Source of the DNA: Microbacterium sp. BR1
Lineage (GTDB): Bacteria; Actinomycetota; Actinomycetes; Actinomycetales; Microbacteriaceae
Direction: 5' to 3'
Assembly (NCBI RefSeq): GCF_002812725.1
Contig: NZ_NMUN01000004.1
Span: forward strand, 1,054,001-1,118,000
Length of the DNA stretch: 64,000 nucleotides
The number at the start of each line of letters is the position of its first letter. Within the stretch, counting starts at the first letter, position 1. Made by a program: the position numbers and the translations under genes. Below are positions 17,033-25,262 of the stretch, piece after piece. A model generated the notes under the pieces. The model was given only the letters and a program-made list of their open reading frames with translations. It had not been told where the DNA came from and did no database searches.

Positions 17033-18538
17033 ATGGAGCTCACCCTCCGTTCCCTGCTGGTCGGCGGGATTGCCCGCTTCGGCGACCGGGCGGCGCTGCT
17101 CGGCCCAGACGGCCGCACCCTCAACTACCGCCAACTGGAGCGCAGCGCGGATCGGCTCGCCCACCTGCTCGTCGCCGCCGGGGTCTCGCCCGGTGATCCG
17201 GTTGCGCTTCTGATGGGGAACCGCGTGGAATGGGTCGTCGCCGACCAGGCGATCCTGCGTGCGGGTGGAGCGAAGGTCCCGATCAACCCGATGCTGTCCG
17301 CCGCCGAGATGGCTTACATCCTGGCCGACAGCGGCGCGACGGTCGCGCTCGCCGACGACACTCTCGCCGCGGTGGCGCGCGACGCCGGGGTCGCCCAGGT
17401 GATCGAGCTCGGCGAGGCGTGGGAGCGGGCGCTCGCGACCGAGACGGACGGACCGCCGGACGTGAAGGTCGCACCCGCGGACATCGCGCTCATCCTGTAC
17501 ACGGGCGGCACTACCGGCCGGCAGAAGGGCGTGCTGCACACCCAGGAAGCGCTCGCGGTCAACCTCCTCGCCCACGACATCGAGATCGGCATTCTCGATG
17601 ACGAGCGGATCCCCCTGACCGCGCCGCTCGCCCATTCCGCGGGCTTCCTCCTGAACGCCGGGCTGCTGAAGGGCGCCTTCCACGTACTGGCGACGCGCTT
17701 CGACGCGAGCACGGTCATCGACACGGTCATCGAGCACGCGATCACCGTGCTCTTTCTCGTGCCGACGATGATCTACCGTCTCCTCGACGCCGACCACCGC
17801 GAGGGCGAGATCGTGTCGTTGCGCACCATCCTCTACGGAGCGGCGCCGATCACGCTCGAGCGGCTAGAACAGGGGATTGAACGGTTCGGGCCGGTCTTCA
17901 TGCAGCTGTACGGGCAGTCCGAGGCGCCGAACTTCCTCACCCGTCTGACACGGGAGGACCATGACCCGGCGCATCCCGACCGGCTCTCCAGCTGCGGACG
18001 AGCGGCGGCCTTGGTATCGGTGGCGGTGCTCGATGACGACGACCGCCCTGTGCCGACGGGCCAGGTGGGCGAGATCTGCGCGCGGGCACCGTACGTCATG
18101 ACTGGGTACCGGGGAATGCCGGAGAAGACGGCCGAGACCCTTCGGGGTGGGTGGCTCCACACCGGTGACATCGGCACGATCGATGCCGACGGCTTCGTGC
18201 ATCTCCTCGACCGCAAGAACGACATGGTGATCACCGGCGGGTTCAACGTCTACACCACAGAGGTAGAGCAGGTGATCGCTGGCGTCGCCGGCGTACGGCA
18301 GACGGCAGTGGTGGGCATCCCTCATCCCGATTGGGGCGAGGCCGTCGTCGCCTACGTGGTCGCCGAGGAGGGTTTCGACGACGATTCTGTCCGAGTCGCG
18401 TGCGACGACGCCCTCGGTCGCTACAAGCAGCCGAAGGCCGTGGTGCGCGTCGATGTCCTCCCGACCACCGCGGTGGGCAAGGTCGACAAAGTCGCCCTCC
18501 GCCAGGCATGGCCGGGGTGGACGGAGCGGATGCGATGA
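17033..18538 (+). CDS. AMP-forming acyl-CoA synthetase
   Basis: 501 residues of the ANL superfamily: P-loop LYTGGTTGRQKG near residue 156, YGQSEAPN, then HTGDIGTIDADGFVHLLDRK and the hinge with GGFNVYTTEVE, and the C-terminal catalytic Lys in AVGKVDK. It activates a carboxylic acid with ATP and CoA. In this operon the acid would be an organic acid released by ring cleavage, or a side-chain-bearing aromatic acid; a thiolase gene follows immediately (ATGA overlap), arguing for a beta-oxidation-like end to the pathway. Confidence 0.88.
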   Translation: MELTLRSLLVGGIARFGDRAALLGPDGRTLNYRQLERSADRLAHLLVAAGVSPGDPVALLMGNRVEWVVADQAILRAGGAKVPINPMLSAAEMAYILADSGATVALADDTLAAVARDAGVAQVIELGEAWERALATETDGPPDVKVAPADIALILYTGGTTGRQKGVLHTQEALAVNLLAHDIEIGILDDERIPLTAPLAHSAGFLLNAGLLKGAFHVLATRFDASTVIDTVIEHAITVLFLVPTMIYRLLDADHREGEIVSLRTILYGAAPITLERLEQGIERFGPVFMQLYGQSEAPNFLTRLTREDHDPAHPDRLSSCGRAAALVSVAVLDDDDRPVPTGQVGEICARAPYVMTGYRGMPEKTAETLRGGWLHTGDIGTIDADGFVHLLDRKNDMVITGGFNVYTTEVEQVIAGVAGVRQTAVVGIPHPDWGEAVVAYVVAEEGFDDDSVRVACDDALGRYKQPKAVVRVDVLPTTAVGKVDKVALRQAWPGWTERMR

Positions 18539-19698
18539 GCGGCTCTGTCTACATCACGGGAGTCGCATGCACTCCCTTCGGCAAGCATCCGGAGCGCTCG
18601 ATCAAGGAAATGGTCACCGCCGTGGTGGACGAGGTGCTGGCTGACGCCGGCAGCTCGCCGGAGGAGGTGGGATTCGTCGCGGTCGGCAATGCGATCGGAT
18701 CGCTGATGACCGGTCAGGCGATGATCCAGGGCCAGCTGGCCCTGCTCGACACCGGCCTGGCTGGAGTCCCCATCGTCAACATCGAGAACGCGTGCGCGTC
18801 GAGTTCGAGCGCCCTTCTTCTCGCGGTCAACGCAGTCCGCGCCGGAGCCTGCGAGACAGCTCTCGCGATCGGTGTCGAGAAGATGACCTCCCCCGACAAG
18901 GCGCGTGCGTTCGACGCGCTCGCGACAGGGGTCGACATCACGGCTGCCGGCGTGGGGCGCCCTGGCGCATCCGTCTTCATGAGCATCTACGCCCAGGAGG
19001 CACGCGACTACATGGCGGCCACCGGCGCGACCATCGAGGCCTTCGCCCACGCCGCCTCAACCGCACGGCTGCACGGCAGCCTGAACCCCCGCGCCCAGTA
19101 CCGTTCGGCGGCGACACCGCAGGAGATCCTCGAGTCGCGGGTCATCGACGACCCGCTTCGACTCCTCATGTGCTCACCGGTAGGTGATGGGGCGGCCGCG
19201 GTCCTTGTCTCGTCGCGACCGCGGACCGATGCCGCGATCGCCGTGCGCAGCATCGCGCTTCGGTCCGGGCGACGCGCGGAGGGCGGCGAACTCATCCGAC
19301 GCACCGCAGCGGAGGCATTCGCCACAGCGGGACGCCGCCCGACCGACGTCGACGTGCTCGAGGTGCACGACGCCGCAAGCTCGGCCGGTTTGGTCGCTCT
19401 CGAGGAGATCGGCGCCGTCGAGCACGGACACGCTTGGCGCCGCGCGCTCGACGGCGACCTCCGTTTCGACGGTTCTCTCCCGGTGAACACCGGTGGCGGG
19501 CTGGTGAGCAGGGGCCACCCGGTCGGTGCGACCGGTGCCGCGCAGATCGTCGAGCTCGTCGATCAGCTGCTCGGTCGCGCAGGAGGTCGGCAGGTGCCTG
19601 ATGCGCGTGTTGCCGTAGCGCAGAACGCCGGCGGCGCCGTCACCACCGCGCCGTACACGTCCGCGGTCTGCAGCGTGACCGTCTTGGAACGCGACTGA
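18535..19698 (+). CDS. Thiolase family protein (SCP2-like)
   Basis: 387 residues with thiolase motifs: nucleophile Cys87 in ENACASSSS, GHPVGATG with His328 and a C-terminal AQNAGG. The motif spacing, ENACASS and the QNAGG ending rather than the CxG motif fit the SCP2/acetyl-CoA acetyltransferase-like branch found in steroid and side-chain degradation. It could cleave a beta-ketoacyl-CoA formed from the ring fragment; members of this branch often work with a DUF35 partner, which is absent here. Overlaps the acyl-CoA ligase stop. Confidence 0.85.
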   Translation: MSGSVYITGVACTPFGKHPERSIKEMVTAVVDEVLADAGSSPEEVGFVAVGNAIGSLMTGQAMIQGQLALLDTGLAGVPIVNIENACASSSSALLLAVNAVRAGACETALAIGVEKMTSPDKARAFDALATGVDITAAGVGRPGASVFMSIYAQEARDYMAATGATIEAFAHAASTARLHGSLNPRAQYRSAATPQEILESRVIDDPLRLLMCSPVGDGAAAVLVSSRPRTDAAIAVRSIALRSGRRAEGGELIRRTAAEAFATAGRRPTDVDVLEVHDAASSAGLVALEEIGAVEHGHAWRRALDGDLRFDGSLPVNTGGGLVSRGHPVGATGAAQIVELVDQLLGRAGGRQVPDARVAVAQNAGGAVTTAPYTSAVCSVTVLERD

Positions 19699-19735
19699 GG
19701 CCACCTTGGCCGCAGTCGAAAGGAAAGGAGCAAAG

Positions 19736-20620
19736 ATGACCACCACAGGATCCGTCAGCGCGATGGGGTATATCGCGCTGGGGTCGAGGGATCTCCCCGC
19801 CTCGACCCGTATGGCCGCCGACGTGCTCGGCCTGAGATCGGTGGAGAACACGGCCACGCGCGCCTACCTGTCCGCAGCCGACACCCACCACGAGCTGGTC
19901 TATGTGAAATCGGACGTGGAGGGCGTCGACCACATCGGCCTGGTCGCGCCCGACAGTGACAACCTCGCGGCCATCCGGGAGAAGGTCCGGCGCGGCGGTT
20001 GGCGCGTCCTCGCCGAGCAACCCATCGAGGAGCACATCGAGGAGGGCTTCGCCTTCATTGGGCCTGAGGGGTTCACCTGGCACGTCTACCGTGGCATGTC
20101 GATCTTCGACAACCGCACGGGAGGCTTCGGCCCGGATCGGTACGGACATGTCAACCTCAAGGTGCGCGACTCGGTCGCGATGGTCTCGTTCCTCGTCGAT
20201 GTCTTCGGGTTCACGGTCTCGGACCGCATCGGGGAAGACTTCGCCTTCTTCCTTCGCTGCAATCCGGAACACCACGGCATCGCCGTCGTGAAAGCGGCCG
20301 GTCACCAGCCCTCACTTCATCACCACGCCTGGCAGGCTCAGAGCATCACCGATCTCGGCAAGCTCGCCGACCGTTTGGCGAAATCGGGATCTCGGTTGTT
20401 CTGGGGTCCGACCCGTCATGGGGCCGGGCACAACATCGCGGCATACTACATCGAGCCGGGTGCGGCCCTGGTCGAGCTATACACCGATATGGAGATGATC
20501 TACGACCCGCGCCGGGACGCCATCGTGTGGGCGTTCGAGGATCCGGGTTGGCTCAGCCAGTGGGACGGCCTCTCGCCGGAGAACATGCTGGAGTTCGGGG
20601 TGCCCACGATCAGTCGCTGA
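19736..20620 (+). CDS. Extradiol-type ring-cleavage dioxygenase (VOC superfamily)
   Basis: 294 residues with two VOC modules, the type I extradiol architecture. The metal ligands are visible in the second module: His138 (GHVNLKV), a His in the cluster at 195-197 (LHHHAW) and Glu247 (LVELYTD). Cleaves a catecholic ring next to the diol with Fe(II). Good AAAGGAG before ATG. It closes the operon; its substrate should be the product of the FAD monooxygenase at 12801. Substrate not predictable by eye. Confidence 0.85.
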   Translation: MTTTGSVSAMGYIALGSRDLPASTRMAADVLGLRSVENTATRAYLSAADTHHELVYVKSDVEGVDHIGLVAPDSDNLAAIREKVRRGGWRVLAEQPIEEHIEEGFAFIGPEGFTWHVYRGMSIFDNRTGGFGPDRYGHVNLKVRDSVAMVSFLVDVFGFTVSDRIGEDFAFFLRCNPEHHGIAVVKAAGHQPSLHHHAWQAQSITDLGKLADRLAKSGSRLFWGPTRHGAGHNIAAYYIEPGAALVELYTDMEMIYDPRRDAIVWAFEDPGWLSQWDGLSPENMLEFGVPTISR

Positions 20621-20818
20621 CGTCGCCCTCGGGCCGGTGAGGAGCACGGTCACGCTCCGAGGCACGACGGGCGGCAGCATCCCTGGCGCAGATGACCCCT
20701 CGACCGGCTTGGTCGTGCGAGCAACCGGGGGATGCGCAAGTGGCGCTGGAGGCCAGCGATACCTACACGATGGTCGTGCCAGAACTCGCTGGCAAAAAAC
20801 TCACTCCCAGACACGGCG

Positions 20819-20854
20819 AAGCCCTGACGAGAGTCATCTCATCAGGGCTTTTCT
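20819..20854 (+). terminator. Rho-independent terminator after the aromatic operon
   Basis: A perfect 9-bp stem (AAGCCCTGA / TCAGGGCTT), 14-base loop, then TTCTG; reading on plus gives a U-rich end (GGGCUUUUCUG). It lies 200 bases past the dioxygenase stop and just beyond the tRNA 3' end, so it could serve both strands. Confidence 0.65.
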
Positions 20855-20855
20855 G

Positions 20856-20929
20856 TCGGGATGACAGGATTTGAACCTGCGACCCCCTGACCCCCAGTCA
20901 GGTGCGCTACCAAGCTGCGCCACATCCCG
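20856..20929 (-). tRNA. tRNA-Pro (anticodon GGG)
   Basis: Seventy-four bases on the minus strand fold as a cloverleaf: acceptor CGGGATG/CATCCCG, anticodon stem CCTGA/TCAGG with loop CTGGGGG (anticodon GGG) and T-loop GGTTCAAATCC. Discriminator base A; CCA is not encoded. Confidence 0.95.
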
Positions 20930-21031
20930 TTGTTCACTTTTCAGCCCCCGCCTGAGCGCGGACAACTCCCCCATCTTACCCGAGCGCCCGAGCCCCCGCG
21001 AACGCTCTCGCCCCGTGTCGGCACCTCGCGC

Positions 21032-21037
21032 TAGCGT
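21032..21037 (+). promoter_or_regulatory. Leaderless -10 box (TAGCGT) of the GNAT gene
   Basis: TAGCGT stands seven bases before the ATG at 21045 with no purine-rich ribosome site between, as expected for a leaderless message. Confidence 0.45.
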
Positions 21038-21044
21038 GACCGCC

Positions 21045-21620
21045 ATGATCACCATCGCGCCCGCCACGGCCGACCGGTTCGACGACGTCGAGCACACCTT
21101 CTCGGGCGGCGGCGACGGACTCAGCTGCCAGTGCCAGTGGTGGACGCTCACGAACGCGCAGTTTCAGGCATCCGACCGCCATGAACGCGAACGGATGCTG
21201 CGGGCACAGGTCGCCGCAGAGCCCTCCCCCGCCCTCATCGCCTACGTCGACGGCGAAGCCGCCGGGTGGGTCCGCGTCGGACCCCGCACCGCGCAGCCAC
21301 GACTCGCACGCACCCGCGACTTCGCCGCGACCAACGAGCCGTGGGATGACTCGACCGTCTGGGCCGTGACCTGCTTCGTCGTGCGCAAAGAGCACCGCGG
21401 CAAGGGCCTGAATCAGCAACTGCTCGACGCCGCGATCGACCATGCCCGCACGAACGGAGCCCGCGTGCTCGAGGCGTATCCGACCGACACGAGCGCCACC
21501 AAACGCTCGTCGAACGAGCTCTTCCGAGGCATCCTGAGCGTGTTCGAGAACGCCGGATTCCGCGAGATCGCACGTCCCAAGCCTGAGCGGGTGATCGTTC
21601 AGCTCGACCTGAGCACCTGA
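21045..21620 (+). CDS. GNAT family N-acetyltransferase
   Basis: 191 residues. The acetyl-CoA pyrophosphate-binding motif is VRKEHRGKGLNQQLLDAA near residue 115, with the typical strand VTCFVV before it. The N-terminus holds LSCQCQWW, seen in a subfamily of uncharacterised actinobacterial GNATs. It transfers an acetyl group from acetyl-CoA to an unknown amine. It is preceded by a leaderless-type promoter and is followed by a separate membrane-protein gene 72 bases on. No substrate can be named. Confidence 0.85.
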   Translation: MITIAPATADRFDDVEHTFSGGGDGLSCQCQWWTLTNAQFQASDRHERERMLRAQVAAEPSPALIAYVDGEAAGWVRVGPRTAQPRLARTRDFAATNEPWDDSTVWAVTCFVVRKEHRGKGLNQQLLDAAIDHARTNGARVLEAYPTDTSATKRSSNELFRGILSVFENAGFREIARPKPERVIVQLDLST

Positions 21621-21692
21621 ACGCCACGAACACCGGACCGGTGGCTCGTGCGACGATTGTCGTGTGCGGCGGCAGGCCCAACGAGGAGCAAC

Positions 21693-22409
21693 ATGAGCGC
21701 AGAGTCCCCACGGTCGCCCCTCGCGGGCCTGGCCGGGCTGCCCGCGTGGATCGGCTTCATTCCCTACGCGGTGGTCTCGATCGTGCACGTCATCGCGCTC
21801 GGCCTGGATGCGGACGCGATCGCCGCGCCGACCAAGCTCACACTCATGCCCCTGCTCGTCATCGCCGCCCTCTGGGCCGGACGCGGCTCCACCTGGGGCG
21901 CGCCAGCGACGCTCCTGTTCGTCGCCCTCGCGTTCTCGTGGCTCGGCGACGGCGCCGGCACGTTCTTCCCGTACGCTCCCGAGCTGCCCGTCATGCTGCT
22001 CTGCTTCGGCCTCGCGCACGTCGCCTACATCGTGCTGTTCTGGCGGTTCATCCGCACGAAGCCCTGGCCCGCCTGGGCGCTCGTCTACGCCGCGTGGTGG
22101 CTCCTGCTCGTGATCGTCCTGTGGCCCCGGCTCGGCGCCCTGTCGTTCGCCGTCGCGATCTACGGCCTCGTTCTCGGCGGCACCGCGGCGACGGCCGCGC
22201 GCTGCGCCCCGATGGTCGCCATCGGTGCGGCGTTCTTCCTCGCCTCCGACACGATCCTCGCGTTCCGCCTCTTTACCCCCGAGGCCATGCCCGACTGGAC
22301 CAGCCCCCTCGTCATGGCGACCTACACGCTCGGCCAAGGGCTCATCGTCGCGGGCGTCGCCGTCGGACTGCCGCGCCTCGCCGTACGATCCCGGGCGGCG
22401 CGCACGTGA
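21693..22409 (+). CDS. YhhN/TMEM86-type membrane protein (lysoplasmalogenase-like)
   Basis: 238 residues with about eight hydrophobic segments. The YhhN-family conserved residues appear as WLGDGAGTF and FLASDTILAF, the Asp-containing motifs of this family, some of whose members hydrolyse lysoplasmalogen. ACGAGGAGCAAC provides the ribosome site. Its stop overlaps the next GTG start, coupling it to the S4 protein. Located in the cytoplasmic membrane; substrate in this organism unknown. Confidence 0.82.
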   Translation: MSAESPRSPLAGLAGLPAWIGFIPYAVVSIVHVIALGLDADAIAAPTKLTLMPLLVIAALWAGRGSTWGAPATLLFVALAFSWLGDGAGTFFPYAPELPVMLLCFGLAHVAYIVLFWRFIRTKPWPAWALVYAAWWLLLVIVLWPRLGALSFAVAIYGLVLGGTAATAARCAPMVAIGAAFFLASDTILAFRLFTPEAMPDWTSPLVMATYTLGQGLIVAGVAVGLPRLAVRSRAART

Positions 22410-22789
22410 GCAGCGAGACATCCCGTGTGCGAACGGATGCCTGGCTCTGGGCCGTCCGCGTCTACAAGACCCGCTCGGCGGCGACGACCGCCTGCCGGGC
22501 GGGGCACGTGCGTGTGAACGGCGATCGAGCCAAGGCCGCGCAACCGATCGGTCCCGGCGACGAGGTTCGCATCCGCATCGCCGGGTTCGATCGCACGCTC
22601 GTCGTCCGCCAGACGATCGTCAAGCGCGTCGGCGCCCCGGCGGCTGCGTTGGCCTACGAAGACCTGACGCCTCCCCCGCCTCCCCGGGAATCGATCGCCT
22701 TCGTGCCGGTGCGCGACCGCGGGGCGGGTCGGCCGACCAAGCGCGAGCGCCGCGACATCGACAAGCTGCGCGGATTCGCCCCCGAGTAG
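22406..22789 (+). CDS. S4-domain RNA-binding protein (Hsp15-like)
   Basis: 127 residues. An S4 RNA-binding domain fills the first 60 residues (RTDAWLWAVRVYKTRSAATTA to VRVNGDRAKAAQPIGPGDEVRI), and a basic tail ends in GRPTKRERRDIDKLRGF. This matches the Hsp15 family, which binds stalled 50S subunits carrying peptidyl-tRNA. GTG start, overlapping the upstream stop. Confidence 0.85.
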   Translation: MSSETSRVRTDAWLWAVRVYKTRSAATTACRAGHVRVNGDRAKAAQPIGPGDEVRIRIAGFDRTLVVRQTIVKRVGAPAAALAYEDLTPPPPPRESIAFVPVRDRGAGRPTKRERRDIDKLRGFAPE

Positions 22790-22900
22790 ATCCGCGACTC
22801 TCGGACGCCTTAGATGTGAAAACTCTCATCTTCTTGCCGCGATCTCGGCGTGATTTCGGTGTTTTTCGGGCGTCGGATGTCGGTGGTCGTCCGTAGAGTT

Positions 22901-22916
22901 TCGAACATGCATTCGA
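22901..22916. promoter_or_regulatory. LexA (SOS)-type box overlapping the start of the HNH gene
   Basis: TCGAACATGCATTCGA matches the actinobacterial SOS box TCGAAC-N4-GTTCGA at 11 of 12 defined positions. It follows a -10-like TAGAGT (22894-22899) directly and includes the ATG at 22907, so a bound repressor would cover the transcription start. TTCGAACATG occurs twice, at 22900-22909 and 22912-22921. Confidence 0.6.
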
Positions 22917-24190
22917 ACATGCGTGTCGCATCCGATGAGGATGTTGATGTTGCCGCGCGTGACCTGGCGGTGCGGTTCGCGGAGGCGTCGCGGACGGTGG
23001 CGCGGGCGCAGGCGGCGCAGGCGCGGGTGTTGGCGGATGCGGCGGGCCTCGGGATGCGCCGGGTTGCCGAGCTGGTGTCGGTCTCGTCGCGTGAGGCGGA
23101 GTTGCCGGTGCGGGCGTTGGCGGCGGAGTTGGGTGTCGCGGCGAACATGTCCGACCGGACCGTGCAGCGCCGCATGAACGACGCCGCGGTGCTGGCGGAG
23201 TCGTTCCCGGCGACGTTCGACGCATGGGATGCGGGACGCGTCGGTGCGGGGCATGTTGCGGTGATCATGGAACACGGCACACCCCTCACCAATCCGAAAG
23301 CGCGGGCGGTGTTCGAGCGCGAGGCGTTGGCTCGGGCGGAAGGAACGACACCCGGACGATTGGCATCGTCGTTGGCGCTGCTCGCGGAGTCACTGCAGCC
23401 CCGAAAGTTGACCGAGCGCCACCAAGAAGCACGAGCCACCCGCGGTGCGTGCGTGCGGGATATCGGGGATGGGATGGCTGAGTTCAGCACAATCCAACCG
23501 GCGGTGTTGGCGCACGCAATGCATGACCGGATCACGCAGCAGGCGCAGGCACTCAAGAAGGCCGACCCATTTGACACCCGTACCCTCGACCAGATCCGTG
23601 CGGACCTGGTGGCTGACATGGTGCTGACGACTTCACCCACTGTTGAGACGGGTGCGGGGATGTCGGACGGATTTGGAGGTCTGGGGGCGATCCGCGCGAT
23701 CGTGAACGTCACCGTTCCCGCTCTCGCGTTGGCCGGGGTGACGGATGAGCCCGCGGAACTGGCCGGGCGGTGCCCGATCGACCCGGCGACAGCCCGCACC
23801 CTCGCCGGCCACGCCACGGGATGGGATCGGGTCCTCGCAGACCCGATCACCGGGTGCGTTCTCGCGGTCGACCGATACACACCGTCGGCGGACATGAAAC
23901 GGTTCCTGCGCGCACGGGATCAGCACTGCCGGTTCCCCGGGTGCCGGCAACCCGCCCATCGGTGCGACCGCGACCACACCCTCGATTACGCCCTCGGTGG
24001 TGAGACCAGCACCTGCAACCTCGCCTGCCTCTGCAAGAGACACCACACCTTGAAAGGCGAAACAGGCTGGACCGTGAGGCAACTCGGCGGCGGAATCCTC
24101 GAATGGACCTCACCCGGCGGGCATGTCTACATCGACAAACCCCCACCCGCCGTCCACTTCACTCCGAACACCGACCCACCACCCTTCTAG
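22907..24190 (+). CDS. DUF222/HNH endonuclease-domain protein (13E12 repeat family)
   Basis: 427 residues. A helical DUF222 region occupies most of the protein (about 20-330), and a C-terminal HNH domain carries HCRFPGCRQPAHRCDRDHTL with CLCKRHHTLKG, including its Cys pairs and catalytic His. Start chosen at 22907 because TAGAGT lies seven bases before it, as for a leaderless gene; a second ATG at 22919 is possible. Mycobacterium tuberculosis genes of the 13E12 family are reported as LexA-regulated, which agrees with the SOS-type box over this start. The biological role of the family is unknown; a nuclease induced by DNA damage is plausible. Confidence 0.88.
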   Translation: MHSNMRVASDEDVDVAARDLAVRFAEASRTVARAQAAQARVLADAAGLGMRRVAELVSVSSREAELPVRALAAELGVAANMSDRTVQRRMNDAAVLAESFPATFDAWDAGRVGAGHVAVIMEHGTPLTNPKARAVFEREALARAEGTTPGRLASSLALLAESLQPRKLTERHQEARATRGACVRDIGDGMAEFSTIQPAVLAHAMHDRITQQAQALKKADPFDTRTLDQIRADLVADMVLTTSPTVETGAGMSDGFGGLGAIRAIVNVTVPALALAGVTDEPAELAGRCPIDPATARTLAGHATGWDRVLADPITGCVLAVDRYTPSADMKRFLRARDQHCRFPGCRQPAHRCDRDHTLDYALGGETSTCNLACLCKRHHTLKGETGWTVRQLGGGILEWTSPGGHVYIDKPPPAVHFTPNTDPPPF

Positions 24191-24313
24191 GCATGGGGTC
24201 GCTGCGCCCGCCCGCCCACCCGCCCGAGTACTGCGCCTGTCGAAGCGACCCGCTGAGCTTGTCGAAGTGACGCACTGCGCGGCGCCCGACCAGCGAGCCC
24301 GAGGCATAACTCC

Positions 24314-24682
24314 CTACGCTCGGTCGTGCAGCGTGATCTGGTAACCGTCGGGGTCGGCGAACGTGAAGGTGCGGCCGAACGGACCGTCGATCGGCGCCGA
24401 GACGATGGTCTCCCCGTCCGCGACGAGCGCGTCGTGGATGTCTTGCACGTCCGTGGCATGGAGCCAGATCGCGGCACCGATACCGGGCTGCGGCACCGAT
24501 GCGAGGTCGGTGCCGGGGATCACGTCGCGGAGCGCGAACGCGATCGGCGTGGTCTCGAACACCACGGCATGCGGCGGCCCGGCGGGCGACCGGACCAGAC
24601 CGAGATAGCGCTCGTAGAACGCCCGCGAGGCAGCGAGATCGCGTACCTGGAGAGAAATGAAGTCGGGGCCGGTTGCGGGCAT
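24314..24682 (-). CDS. VOC family protein (glyoxalase/bleomycin-resistance type)
   Basis: 122 residues, one VOC module: FISLQVRDLAASRAFYERYLG at the start and FTFADPDGYQITLHDRA at the end, with the usual D-x-D-G turn and a C-terminal ligand-like position. No substrate can be assigned. GAGGAG precedes its ATG on the minus strand, and the gene is divergent from a MarR regulator across a 62-base gap with two operators, so it is likely repressed by that MarR protein. Confidence 0.85.
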   Translation of the reverse strand: MPATGPDFISLQVRDLAASRAFYERYLGLVRSPAGPPHAVVFETTPIAFALRDVIPGTDLASVPQPGIGAAIWLHATDVQDIHDALVADGETIVSAPIDGPFGRTFTFADPDGYQITLHDRA

Positions 24683-24700
24683 GATCTTGCTCCTCGTTTC

Positions 24701-24718
24701 GTGTCAGTTTTCTGACAC
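24701..24718. promoter_or_regulatory. MarR operator 1 (GTGTCAG-N4-CTGACAC)
   Basis: A perfect 7-bp inverted repeat with a 4-base centre in the VOC/marR gap, in the leader of the VOC gene. Same core (TGTCAG-N4-CTGACA) as the second site, 28 bp centre to centre. Confidence 0.75.
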
Positions 24719-24723
24719 AGAGC

Positions 24724-24729
24724 AATCTA
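24724..24729 (-). promoter_or_regulatory. -10 box (TAGATT) of the VOC gene
   Basis: TAGATT on the minus strand lies between the two MarR-type operators, about 42 bases before the VOC start. Bound repressor at either palindrome would block it. Confidence 0.4.
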
Positions 24730-24746
24730 TGTCAGAATACTGACAT
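24729..24746. promoter_or_regulatory. MarR operator 2 (ATGTCAG-N4-CTGACAT)
   Basis: A second perfect 7-bp inverted repeat with the same core, running into the ATG of the marR gene (24745), so the regulator probably represses its own synthesis as well as the VOC gene. Confidence 0.75.
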
Positions 24747-25191
24747 GAGTCACGTCGGCATCGATCTGCAGACCTCGCTGGGCTACCTGCTGAAAGAGGC
24801 GTCGAGCGCGCTGCGGTCCGCCATGGAAGACGTCCTCCGGCCGCTCGGGATGAGCGTCACGCACTACTCGTGTCTGGAACTGCTGTCCCAGCGCCCGGGG
24901 CTGTCCAACTCCGAACTCGCGCGCGGCGCCTTCGTCACTCGGCAGTCCATGAACGTGCTGCTGCAGAACCTTGAGCGCGACGGCTTCGTCACTCGCCCCA
25001 CCGAGGCCCCCGTCGGCAAGGTTCTTCCCACCGAGCTGACGGAGCGTGGTCGCGAAAGCCTCAAGCAGGCGACCGCCGCGGTGCGATCCGTCGAACTCAG
25101 GATGTTGTCGGGAATGACCGAAGACGAGCAGGCGGCCGCCCTGCGGATCCTGCGCAGCATGATCCGCTCACTCCGCGACGAGAACGCCTAG
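24745..25191 (+). CDS. MarR family transcriptional regulator
   Basis: 148 residues with a MarR winged helix: LSNSELARGAFVTRQSMNVLLQ as helix-turn-helix (about 52-75), then the wing DGFVTRPTEAPVGKVLPTELTERG. Helical ends should form the dimer interface. No ribosome site is evident before the ATG, which lies within operator 2; translation may be leaderless or poorly initiated. Divergent from and likely controlling the VOC gene; ligand unknown. Confidence 0.88.
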   Translation: MSHVGIDLQTSLGYLLKEASSALRSAMEDVLRPLGMSVTHYSCLELLSQRPGLSNSELARGAFVTRQSMNVLLQNLERDGFVTRPTEAPVGKVLPTELTERGRESLKQATAAVRSVELRMLSGMTEDEQAAALRILRSMIRSLRDENA

Positions 25192-25262
25192 CACAGACAA
25201 CGCCGAGCACAGACAGCGCCGAGCGCAGAAGAACGCCTACCGCAGAAGAACGCCTACCGCAG
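25191..25262. repeat. Degenerate short tandem repeats between convergent genes
   Basis: Two 16-base units GCACAGACA(A/G)CGCCGA (25191-25222) are followed by two units containing GCAGAAGAACGCCTACC (to about 25257) and a partial third. AGAACGCCTA also forms the marR gene end, and CTACCGCAGAAG the end of the convergent NUDIX gene, so the array seems built from both gene ends. Confidence 0.6.

Noticed and set aside
20637..20864. 75-codon open frame between the dioxygenase and tRNA-Pro
   Set aside because: No ribosome site, ends within the terminator/tRNA region, and amino-acid composition is unlike a protein.
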